Assembly (NCBI GenBank): GCA_947475795.1
Contig: CANJOX010000104.1
Location: 1-9,753 of the forward strand
Direction of reading: 5' to 3'
Origin: Gemmatimonadota bacterium
GTDB lineage: Bacteria; Gemmatimonadota; Gemmatimonadetes; Gemmatimonadales; Gemmatimonadaceae
DNA length: 9,753 nt
Below are positions 1 to 5,616 of the stretch, piece after piece. A program made the translations under genes and the position numbers. Position 1 is the first letter of the stretch; every line of letters begins with the position of its first letter. Under the pieces are notes generated by a model. It did no database searches. It saw only the letters and a program-made list of their open reading frames with translations, and was not told the DNA's origin.

Positions 1-139
1 CCCAGTAGTCGGTGACGGCGGCGATCGTGAACAGCAGGAACGCGATGAGGCGCGCGGTCCACGACGTGGTGAACGGCAACCACGCAATCAGTGGCGTCAG
101 GGCAATGCGGCCCATCGTGATTGCGTTCGGAAGGTTCAC
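1..139 (-). CDS. pgsA: CDP-diacylglycerol--glycerol-3-phosphate 3-phosphatidyltransferase, N-terminal part (partial at window edge)
   Basis: Only the first 46 codons are inside the window; the rest runs off the left edge. Reading from a GTG start at 139, the protein begins MNLPNAITMGRIALTPLIAW, which is the typical N-terminus of PgsA (an NLPNxIT motif followed by R-I and a hydrophobic segment). A second hydrophobic stretch, LIAFLLFTIAAVTDYW, ends at the edge, just where the CDP-alcohol phosphotransferase signature (D-x2-D-G-x2-A-R) should start; TD-Y-W fits its beginning. PgsA is an inner-membrane enzyme that makes phosphatidylglycerophosphate, the first committed step to phosphatidylglycerol and cardiolipin. 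The start lies 43 nt after the mglA stop on the same strand, so co-transcription with mglBA is likely. No Shine-Dalgarno is visible before the GTG; the in-frame ATG eight codons later would remove the conserved NLPN motif. The catalytic motif itself cannot be checked here. Confidence 0.85.
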   Translation of the reverse strand, partial: MNLPNAITMGRIALTPLIAWLPFTTSWTARLIAFLLFTIAAVTDYW

Positions 140-182
140 GGGAGATCCGGAGGCGGGAGATGCGTGCCCGCCACGCCCGCAG

Positions 183-860
183 CTAGGCGAGCGTCTTGAG
201 CACCAGCTTGGACACGGCTTTTAGCGTGTCGAACACACCGTCGCCGGTCACGGCAACGGCTTCGAAGGACGGGACACGCTCCACCCATTCGCCAGTCGGC
301 AACTGGCTGACCAGAAACTCACCCGGTTTGAACGGATCCGCCAGCGCGCGCATACGCGTGGGGTCCGTGACTTCCCAGCCCGGATTGAGCATGGCCTGCA
401 GTGCCGCCAGCGGCGCCGCATTGGGCAGATCGCGCTTGTTGTACTGGATGACGAACGGCATGCGGGTGAGATCGTACCCGTACGCCGCCATGTTGTCATA
501 CAGGTTCTGCATGGACTCGACGTTGGCCTCGGCCCGCTCGACCTGCGAGTCGGCCACGAACACGACGCCATCGACGCCCTTCAAGATGAGCTTGCGGCTG
601 GCATTGTAGTAGACCTGCCCGGGCACCGTGTACAGATGGAACCGCGTCCGGAAGCCGCGGATGGTGCCCAGATCGACCGGCAGAAAGTCGAAAAAGAGCG
701 TCCGCTCGGTTTCCGTGGCCAGCGAGATCAGCTTGCCCCGCGTGCTCGGGGACACCTTGCCGTACACGTATTCCAGATTCGTGGTCTTGCCGCCCAGTCC
801 CGGACCGTAGAACACGATCTTACAGTTGATCTCACGGGACGCATAGTTGATCATCGACAT
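183..860 (-). CDS. mglA: MglA-type Ras-like small GTPase (cell polarity / motility switch)
   Basis: The 225-residue product is a small GTPase of the MglA family, the switch that sets the leading pole in Myxococcus and occurs widely in polarised bacteria. Visible motifs are the P-loop [10 protein letters not shown] (residues 19-28), the MglA-specific switch region ending in TVPGQ (78-82, in place of the Ras DxxG), and NKRD (141-144) for guanine recognition. The stretches [19 protein letters not shown] (43-61) and [19 protein letters not shown] (88-106) are hallmark MglA sequence. The C-terminal helix [16 protein letters not shown] is also conserved. Family members are usually about 195 residues; the surplus is an extra segment near residues 161-196, between the helix ending MLNP and the block [19 protein letters not shown] chose the ATG at 860 because [14 protein letters not shown] matches the usual N-terminus; an in-frame ATG two codons later is possible. 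The gene lies 13 nt downstream of mglB, its cognate partner. Confidence 0.95.
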   Translation of the reverse strand: MSMINYASREINCKIVFYGPGLGGKTTNLEYVYGKVSPSTRGKLISLATETERTLFFDFLPVDLGTIRGFRTRFHLYTVPGQVYYNASRKLILKGVDGVVFVADSQVERAEANVESMQNLYDNMAAYGYDLTRMPFVIQYNKRDLPNAAPLAALQAMLNPGWEVTDPTRMRALADPFKPGEFLVSQLPTGEWVERVPSFEAVAVTGDGVFDTLKAVSKLVLKTLA

Positions 861-873
861 CGACGGCGGCCCT

Positions 874-1362
874 TTACTGAAAGAGCCGGTCGATCTCGTC
901 CTCGGCCCCGGCCAGGAAACCCGGCGGCGCCGTGGACGCGGACCCGCCGCGCGAAAAGACCCCTTCGAAGGTCTTCGTGAGTTCGTCGACGGCCGCTTTC
1001 ATGCGGAGCCGGACCAGCCCCAGCGTGGTGCGGTTGTCGAAGAGGCCCACCAGAATGACGCGGCGCGCAATGTCGGCGAGGTACATCGACTCTTTTTCGC
1101 CCTGATGGAACAGGACGTTGAAGTCGCTCTCGCCGATCAGACGCGCGAGTTGGTCGTTGGCGCTGAAGTCGGCGGCGGTGAGCGTGGCGAACGCGGTCGC
1201 GTCAAAGGCCGGCGGCTCGCCGACGGTGGCAACCAGCTGACCGCTCCGGTCCACGAGCAGGGCACACCGTGCCTTGGCATCGTACAGGAACCGCTGGAGC
1301 GTAATAGTGATGGCCCCGAAATCGTCCTCGGTGAACGACCAGGTGGCGGCGCCGACAGGCAT
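874..1362 (-). CDS. mglB: MglB-type Roadblock/LC7 domain protein (partner of MglA)
   Basis: A 162-residue protein with a single Roadblock/LC7 domain (about residues 17-125). Characteristic pieces are [15 protein letters not shown] (34-48), [23 protein letters not shown] (split around 72-94), and [16 protein letters not shown] (105-120), followed by [11 protein letters not shown]. This order and the length (the Myxococcus protein is about 159 residues) match MglB, the GTPase-activating and localising partner that dimerises and keeps MglA-GTP away from the lagging pole. The C-terminal tail is acidic ([10 protein letters not shown]), as in other MglB proteins. The ATG at 1362 is the only standard start between the domain and an in-frame TGA 39 nt upstream; no Shine-Dalgarno is present. 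The stop is 13 nt before mglA, so the two form an mglBA operon in the usual order. A 107-nt gap separates it from recR. Confidence 0.92.
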   Translation of the reverse strand: MPVGAATWSFTEDDFGAITITLQRFLYDAKARCALLVDRSGQLVATVGEPPAFDATAFATLTAADFSANDQLARLIGESDFNVLFHQGEKESMYLADIARRVILVGLFDNRTTLGLVRLRMKAAVDELTKTFEGVFSRGGSASTAPPGFLAGAEDEIDRLFQ

Positions 1363-1415
1363 GTACAGTGGGTCGGGGGAATCGAGATCAGCAGCCCGGT
1401 GTCACGGAGCCGCGC

Positions 1416-1444
1416 ATTATCAACGCACGGACGTGCCCGAAGGT
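1416..1444 (-). promoter_or_regulatory. Candidate promoter of mglBA with inverted repeat
   Basis: In the 107-nt gap between recR and mglB the minus strand carries GATAAT (1421-1416), a five-of-six match to a sigma-70 -10 element. Directly upstream sits an inverted repeat, GCACG-TC-CGTGC (1436-1425), inside what would be the spacer. The -35 position (around 1444-1439, ACCTTC) is a poor match to TTGACA, so this is only a candidate. If real, it would start a 5' leader of about 50 nt ahead of mglB, and a dyad-binding regulator could sit between the -35 and -10. Promoter consensus in this lineage is not known to me. Confidence 0.28.
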
Positions 1445-1469
1445 AACGCCACAACCCGCGTTCTCCATC

Positions 1470-2060
1470 TCAGGGCATTTCACGCCGGGCGGAAAGCGCC
1501 TGAGCAATCGTCACGCCATCGGCATATTCGAGGTCGCCCCCCACCGGTAGGCCGCGGGCGATCCGCGTGATCCGGACGCCTCGGGGGAGCAGCTGCCGCT
1601 GCACGTACAGCGCCGTGGCCTCTCCCTCGAGCGACGGGTTGGTGGCCAGGATCACCTCGGTCACCCCCTCGGGGCCGATGCGGGCCAGCAGGTCCCCGAT
1701 GGCCAGATCGTCGGGGCCCACCCCATCGAGGGGCGAGAGCCGCCCCCCCAGCACGTGATACAGCCCACGGAATTCACCCGCCCGCTCGATCGACGCGATA
1801 TCGGAGGCCTCCTCGACCACGCAGACGATGGCCGGGTCGCGCCGTGGATCAGCGCAGAGGGCGCAGAGCGGCGACTCCGTGAGGTTGTGACACCGGTCGC
1901 AGGCGCGCACGCGCTCGGTGAGCGCCACCAGCGCCTCCGCCAGCCGCAGGCTCTGCGCATGCGGCTGCCGCAGCAGGTGATACGTGAGGCGCAGCGCGGT
2001 TTTGCGGCCGATCCCGGGCAGCCGCGCCAGCTCGCTGGTGAGTTCGTCGATGACGCTCAA
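1470..2060 (-). CDS. recR: Recombination mediator protein RecR
   Basis: A full-length RecR of 196 residues. It begins with a helix-hairpin-helix region, SELARLPGIGRKTALRL (residues 9-25), followed by a four-cysteine zinc finger (C54-x2-C57, C66-x2-C69) and a Toprim domain from about residue 78 (ICVVEE in homologues, here VCVVEEASDI; then GGRLSPLDGVGPDDL and TEVILATNPSLEGEATA). The C-terminal GLPVGGDLEYADGVTIAQAL is the usual RecR ending, containing the Walker B-like segment. RecR works with RecF and RecO to load RecA at gaps and stalled forks. The start is a TTG at 2060: MSVIDELTSELARLPG aligns with the normal N-terminus and no ATG is close by. It follows ybaB with a 10-nt gap, as in the conserved dnaX-ybaB-recR cluster, so it is almost certainly co-transcribed and perhaps translationally coupled. 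No Shine-Dalgarno is seen. Confidence 0.96.
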   Translation of the reverse strand: MSVIDELTSELARLPGIGRKTALRLTYHLLRQPHAQSLRLAEALVALTERVRACDRCHNLTESPLCALCADPRRDPAIVCVVEEASDIASIERAGEFRGLYHVLGGRLSPLDGVGPDDLAIGDLLARIGPEGVTEVILATNPSLEGEATALYVQRQLLPRGVRITRIARGLPVGGDLEYADGVTIAQALSARREMP

Positions 2061-2070
2061 CGGCGGGCGA

Positions 2071-2385
2071 TCAGAACGGCAGCTTGAACGGCAGCTCGAT
2101 GCCGCCGGTGACCTTGCTCAGCTCGAACTGCATGGCATCGGCGGCCTTCTTCTGCGCCTCGGCCACGGCGACCACGATGAGATCCTCGAGCATCTCGATG
2201 TCGTTGCCGTTCACCACGGCCGGATCGAGCTTGATGCGCCGCAGCTGCATCTTGCCGTCGACATCGGCCACGACCATGCCACCGCCGGCGAGGGCGGAGA
2301 AGGTGCGCTGCCCCATCTCTTCCTGCATGGTCTGCATGCGCGCCTGCATGTCCTTGAACTGGCCCATCATCTTGAACAGATCCAT
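2071..2385 (-). CDS. ybaB: YbaB/EbfC family nucleoid-associated protein
   Basis: A 104-residue protein of the YbaB/EbfC DNA-binding family. The N-terminal helix MDLFKMMGQFKDMQARMQTM is the Met-rich coiled-coil arm typical of the family. Then come a glycine-rich strand segment (ALAGGGMVVADVDGKMQLRR, residues 31-50) and the conserved block IKLDPAVV..DIEMLEDLIVVAVAEAQKKA (51-81, with the NGND turn between). YbaB forms tweezer-like homodimers that bind DNA with little sequence specificity; its steady company with recR suggests a link to recombination or nucleoid structure, but the exact role is unresolved. The ATG at 2385 gives the standard N-terminus; the open frame continues far upstream into dnaX only as a shadow. 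The gene starts 56 nt after the dnaX stop and ends 10 nt before recR. The region ahead of the ATG is pyrimidine-rich with no Shine-Dalgarno. Confidence 0.94.
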   Translation of the reverse strand: MDLFKMMGQFKDMQARMQTMQEEMGQRTFSALAGGGMVVADVDGKMQLRRIKLDPAVVNGNDIEMLEDLIVVAVAEAQKKAADAMQFELSKVTGGIELPFKLPF

Positions 2386-2441
2386 AAGTACGTCGGGAGT
2401 GCGGAGTGGAAGTGGGTACGTGCGCGACGCGATGCGGTGCG

Positions 2442-4286
2442 TCAATCCAGCAGTTCGAGGTCCAGCGCGCGGACGGCGGCCTCGAGCAGCGGATCCCGGG
2501 CGGAGAGCTGGTCGGTGCGCTGTTGCTGCACGTCGTGCGCGGTCAATCGTTTGGTGGTGTCGCGAGGCGCCCGCGCTTCGGCCTGCGCCGACGCATTGGC
2601 GCTGAGCGATGACACCACGGTCACGCCGGTCACGCCGGACACGCACGACTGCAGGGCCGTGAGGATGTCCGCGCGCGCGCCGTCCGCGGCGCGCGCGAAG
2701 GTGTCGTCGGCGGGATCGTAGGTGAGCGTCACGCTGCCGTGAGCGGATACCCCCGACGGAATGAGCCGTGCCACGGCCTGCGCCAACATGCCGCGGCCGC
2801 CCGCCTTCACGGCGTCCGCCACGGTGTCCCACACCGCTTTGAGCTGTTCAACCGTGGGCGGCGGGCCACCGCGCGGTCCGGGCGCCGCCGCGCGCGCCGC
2901 AGGACGCTGCTCGGCGATCTGCGCCGCGGCTGCGGCTTCCGCCACCTGCTGCGTGGCCGAGCGTGGCGGCACGACGAACGGGGCCGGCGGGGGCGTCAGC
3001 GCTGGCGCGACGGCGGCGGGCGGCGACGGCGGCATGGCGTGCGCCGAGGCGACGCGCGGCTCGTGCGCCACGCGCCGGGCGGGGGGATCGTCGTGACCAC
3101 CCGCACCGAACCCCTTCAGCACCTCCTCGAGCTCCACCGTGCGATCGAGCAGCGCGAAGCGCACCAGCAGCGTTTCGAGCAGCAACTGCGGCTGCCCGCT
3201 TCGGCGATACATGGGCTCCATCTCGAGCAGCGCATGCAACATGCGCAGCAGGTCGCCGGCCGAGAGCTGCCCCTTCCGCGCGGTGAGCGCGGCGCGCATG
3301 TGCTCCGACAGCTCGGGGGGCACGCCGCCGAGGGTGATCGTCAGCTGCGCCCGTAACGTGCGCCCGATGCCGGCGAGCAACAGCATGAGATCGACCCCAC
3401 CATCAGCCTGGCGCTGCACGGCCTCGAACACGTCGACGGCACGCCGCTGGGCGATGATGTCGAGGAGGAGCAGGTACTCGTCTTCGGGCACGAGCCCCAA
3501 CGCCGTGCGCACGCGCTCCGCCGTGACCTCGGCCGTTTCGCCAAGCGACAGCACCTGGTCCGTGAGCGAGAGCGCGTCGCGCAGGCCGCCGTCGGCGGCG
3601 CCGGCGATCATGCCCAGCGCATCGGGTTCGAAGCGGACGCCTTCTTCCGTGAGCACGGCGGCGAGCCGCTCACGGATTTCCGCCGGTCCGATGCGCTTGA
3701 GGTCGAAGCGCTGCAGGCGCGAGATCACCGTGGGCAGGACCTTCTGCGCTTCGGTGGTGGCAAACACGAACACCACGCGCGGCGGCGGCTCCTCGAGCAC
3801 CTTGAGCAGCGCATTCCACGCGTCGCGCGAGAGCATGTGCGCTTCGTCAACGATGTACACCTTGTAGCGATCGTCGCCGGAGGGGGCGTACATGGCGCGT
3901 TCGCGGAGCTCGCGGGCGTCGGCCACGCCGCCGTTCGACGCGGCGTCGATTTCGACCACATCGAGCGAGGCGCTGCCCCCCCAGATGCGCTGGCAGCTGG
4001 TGCACTTTCCGCACGGTTCACCGGCGGCGGCCATTGCGTCGCTGAACTCGGTGGCGGCGGCGGTGCCACTCACCCGGCGGGCGTCGGCGAGCTCCTCGCA
4101 ATTGAGCGCCATCGCCAGCACGCGCGCCAGCGTGGTCTTGCCGGTGCCGCGCGGCCCGCACAGCAGATAGCCATGCGCCACGCGCCCACTGGCGATGGCG
4201 CCTTTCAGCGTGTTCGCAACGTGCGACTGCACCGCCACGGTCGCGAAGTTCCGCGGGCGGTATTTACGGGCGAGGGCAAGCGACAT
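2442..4286 (-). CDS. dnaX: DNA polymerase III subunit gamma/tau
   Basis: A 614-residue clamp-loader ATPase. From the ATG at 4286: MSLALARKYRPRNF is the standard DnaX start; a TTG three codons upstream is less likely. Domain I carries Walker A GPRGTGKTT (residues 44-52), a zinc module with cysteines 63, 92, 95 and 98, Walker B VYIVDEAHML (143-152), sensor 1 FATTE (175-179) and the arginine-finger region ISRLQRFDL (188-196). Sensor 2 is GGLRDALSLTDQ (233-244). A collar domain follows to about residue 370, then a long Pro/Ala-rich linker and a C-terminal domain (starting near PTVEQLKAVWDTVADAVK) resembling tau-type tails. DnaX organises the polymerase III holoenzyme and loads the beta clamp. Two oddities: the first zinc cysteine is about 29 residues from the second (9 in E. 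coli), and the usual SRC motif is SRL. I see no A- or T-run that would support the E. coli or Thermus type of frameshift, so a single long product is expected. First gene of dnaX-ybaB-recR. Confidence 0.96.
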   Translation of the reverse strand: MSLALARKYRPRNFATVAVQSHVANTLKGAIASGRVAHGYLLCGPRGTGKTTLARVLAMALNCEELADARRVSGTAAATEFSDAMAAAGEPCGKCTSCQRIWGGSASLDVVEIDAASNGGVADARELRERAMYAPSGDDRYKVYIVDEAHMLSRDAWNALLKVLEEPPPRVVFVFATTEAQKVLPTVISRLQRFDLKRIGPAEIRERLAAVLTEEGVRFEPDALGMIAGAADGGLRDALSLTDQVLSLGETAEVTAERVRTALGLVPEDEYLLLLDIIAQRRAVDVFEAVQRQADGGVDLMLLLAGIGRTLRAQLTITLGGVPPELSEHMRAALTARKGQLSAGDLLRMLHALLEMEPMYRRSGQPQLLLETLLVRFALLDRTVELEEVLKGFGAGGHDDPPARRVAHEPRVASAHAMPPSPPAAVAPALTPPPAPFVVPPRSATQQVAEAAAAAQIAEQRPAARAAAPGPRGGPPPTVEQLKAVWDTVADAVKAGGRGMLAQAVARLIPSGVSAHGSVTLTYDPADDTFARAADGARADILTALQSCVSGVTGVTVVSSLSANASAQAEARAPRDTTKRLTAHDVQQQRTDQLSARDPLLEAAVRALDLELLD

Positions 4287-4316
4287 GCCGTGCAATCTAC
4301 ATGGCCGACCCCGTCT

Positions 4317-4328
4317 CGGCGTACGCCG
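4317..4328. repeat. 12-bp perfect palindrome in the dnaX/ffs divergent spacer
   Basis: CGGCGTACGCCG is perfectly self-complementary and lies 31 nt upstream of the dnaX start codon, in the 114-nt region between dnaX (leftward) and ffs (rightward). Its position would suit an operator or a site overlapping the dnaX promoter. In DNA this GC-rich, a 12-bp palindrome can also arise by chance, and no clear -10/-35 pair accompanies it. Confidence 0.3.
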
Positions 4329-4400
4329 CCGGGGCCTGTTCGCGGCGCCGGATCGCCGCCCCCCGGTGGTTTCCGTGGCGCCCTGTGATTAACCTTCTGA

Positions 4401-4500
4401 TGCTCCGGGTCCCGGAGGGCGACAGCCCGCCAAATCCGTCAGGACCCCGAAGGTAGCAGCGGCACGTGGAGTCTGGCGTCGCTTCGTCAGGCCCGGAGCA
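4401..4500 (+). ncRNA. ffs: Signal recognition particle RNA, small bacterial type (4.5S RNA)
   Basis: A 100-nt RNA gene recognised from the conserved SRP domain: GTCAGGACCCCGAAGG (4438-4453) followed by TAGCAGC (4454-4460) matches the universal GTCAGG..GGAAGG..AGCAGC motif that binds the M domain of Ffh. The ends pair perfectly: TGCTCCGGG (4401-4409) with CCCGGAGCA (4492-4500). Further in, GCGAC-A-GCC (4420-4428) pairs with GGCGTCGC (4475-4482) with one bulged A. Together this gives the single rod-like hairpin of small SRP RNAs that lack an Alu domain. The apical loop appears to be five bases (CCGAA closed by ACC/GGT) where a GGAA-type tetraloop is usual. With Ffh and FtsY it targets nascent membrane proteins to the translocon. 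It is divergent from dnaX and followed immediately by a strong terminator. A weak AT-rich stretch (GATTAA, 4387-4392) is the only -10-like candidate, with no good -35. Ends are set from base pairing and could differ by a few nucleotides. Confidence 0.93.
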
Positions 4501-4502
4501 CT

Positions 4503-4550
4503 GCGCACGGGAGGATTCGCTCACACGAGCGGACCTCCCGTGCGCTTTTT
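4503..4550 (+). terminator. Rho-independent terminator of ffs with nested hairpin
   Basis: GCGCACGGGAGG (4503-4514) pairs perfectly over 12 bp with CCTCCCGTGCGC (4534-4545), followed directly by TTTTT (4546-4550). The 19-nt loop itself contains a second perfect hairpin, CGCTC-ACAC-GAGCG (4518-4531). The T-tract is on the plus strand, so it ends ffs transcription. In the opposite direction the stem lies 25 nt past the ltaE stop, but no T-tract follows on that strand, so it would at best be a weak terminator for ltaE. Confidence 0.93.
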
Positions 4551-4569
4551 CATGCCGGCCCCGTGCCGT

Positions 4570-5616
4570 TTACGACAAGACCTCGGCGAGCGCCTGCGCG
4601 AGACTGGGCGCGTGCATGGCGATCGCGTCGATCGGCGCGTCGAGGTGCGCGACGGCCCGCACCCGGCTGGCGTGCCACTTAGAGATGCGCACCCCGAGGG
4701 CCGCCGCCCGTGCCACGACCTCGTCGGCACGTGGCTGCGGGAGATCGATCATGACGATGTTGGTGTCGGGCATCACCACCTTCGCACCGCCGACGCCATC
4801 GACCAGCCGCGCGAGATACGCGGCGGCCTCGTGATCCTGCGGGAGCCGATCGAGATGGTGCTCAAGCCCGTGCAGTGCGGCCGCCGCGAGGATGCCGCTC
4901 TGCCGCATGCCGCCACCGAAGCGCTTGCGGGCGCGGTGCGCACGCGCGATCACGTCGGCGGGGCCGGCAAGACAGGCGCCGACCGGCGCGCCGAGTCCCT
5001 TGGAGAAGGACACCATGACGGTGTCGGCGCAGGCGGCAAAGTCGGCGAGCGCGGTCCCTGTGGCGGCGGCCGCGTTCCAGAGCCGCGCGCCGTCCAGATG
5101 GACCGGCACGCCCAGCGTGCGCGCCACGGCCGTGAGCGCGCGCAGCTCCGGCAGCGGTGTGACGGCGCCGCCGGCGCCGTTGTGCGTGTTCTCGAGACAG
5201 ACCATCGAGGGTTCGGGGGCGTGCACCGAGGGCGACCGAATGGCCGCGGTGAGATCGGCGGCGCGGAACACCGACCCGGCGGCGTGCACGGGACGCACCT
5301 GGACCCCACACAACGCGGCGACCCCGGCGATTTCCCAGTGGACGATGTGCGCGTCAGCGTCGAGCAGCAGCTCGGTCCCCGGCGTGGTCTGCACCCAGAT
5401 GGCTGACTGATTGGCCATCGTGCCACTGGGGAAGAAGAGCGCCCGCTCTTTCCCCAGCCGCTCGGCGACCATGGCCTCGAGGCGCCGCGTGGTGGGGTCG
5501 CCGTCGAGCACGTCGTCCCCGACTTCCGCGTCCGCCATCGCGCGCCGCATCGCGGCCGTCGGCCTGGTGACGGTATCGCTGCGCAGGTCGAGGACGGGGG
5601 CGGCGGAATGGGTCAC
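4570..5616 (-). CDS. ltaE: Low-specificity L-threonine aldolase (PLP-dependent)
   Basis: A 348-residue fold-type I PLP enzyme of the threonine aldolase family, which cleaves L-threonine or L-allo-threonine to glycine and acetaldehyde in the cytoplasm. Diagnostic sequence: LDLRSDTVTRPTAAM (residues 9-23), AEVGDDVLDGDPT (30-42), LFFPSGTMANQ (60-70), LENTHNGAGG (141-150), the PLP-contacting HLDGAR (173-178), and SFSKGLGAPVG (203-213) with Lys206 as the Schiff-base lysine. Length is normal (about 330-350). The GTG at 5616 is chosen because it gives a standard N-terminus and its GTGA overlaps the TGA stop of the upstream yihY gene by 4 nt, a typical coupling arrangement; the open frame continues upstream only as a shadow of yihY. 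No Shine-Dalgarno precedes it, which also favours coupling by re-initiation. A beta-hydroxy amino acid role other than threonine (for example phenylserine) cannot be excluded from sequence. Confidence 0.94.
   Translation of the reverse strand: MTHSAAPVLDLRSDTVTRPTAAMRRAMADAEVGDDVLDGDPTTRRLEAMVAERLGKERALFFPSGTMANQSAIWVQTTPGTELLLDADAHIVHWEIAGVAALCGVQVRPVHAAGSVFRAADLTAAIRSPSVHAPEPSMVCLENTHNGAGGAVTPLPELRALTAVARTLGVPVHLDGARLWNAAAATGTALADFAACADTVMVSFSKGLGAPVGACLAGPADVIARAHRARKRFGGGMRQSGILAAAALHGLEHHLDRLPQDHEAAAYLARLVDGVGGAKVVMPDTNIVMIDLPQPRADEVVARAAALGVRISKWHASRVRAVAHLDAPIDAIAMHAPSLAQALAEVLS

Noticed and set aside
2386..2832. Extension of the ybaB frame into dnaX
   Set aside because: The extra N-terminal residues are an Arg-rich out-of-frame reading of the dnaX C-terminus; the MDLFKMM start is the family norm.
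3000..3120. Possible repeat array in the Pro/Ala-rich part of dnaX
   Set aside because: The GC-rich low complexity comes from a Pro/Ala linker; no regular unit or spacing is present.
2442..4286. Programmed frameshift in dnaX giving a separate gamma subunit
   Set aside because: I looked for A- or T-runs like those in E. coli or Thermus and saw none in the coding sequence; other slippery signals cannot be excluded but nothing supports one.
4297..4524. A 75-codon minus-strand frame between dnaX and ltaE
   Set aside because: It overlaps the whole SRP RNA gene in antisense and has no protein family features; the RNA structure and terminator explain this DNA.
4503..4550. Bidirectional terminator serving ltaE as well
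   Set aside because: On the minus strand the A-tract precedes the stem and no T-tract follows it, so only the plus-strand direction is supported.
4540..5406. A 288-codon plus-strand frame opposite ltaE
   Set aside because: Low-complexity Arg/Gly-rich translation with no family features; ltaE on the other strand has every expected motif. It also begins inside the ffs terminator.
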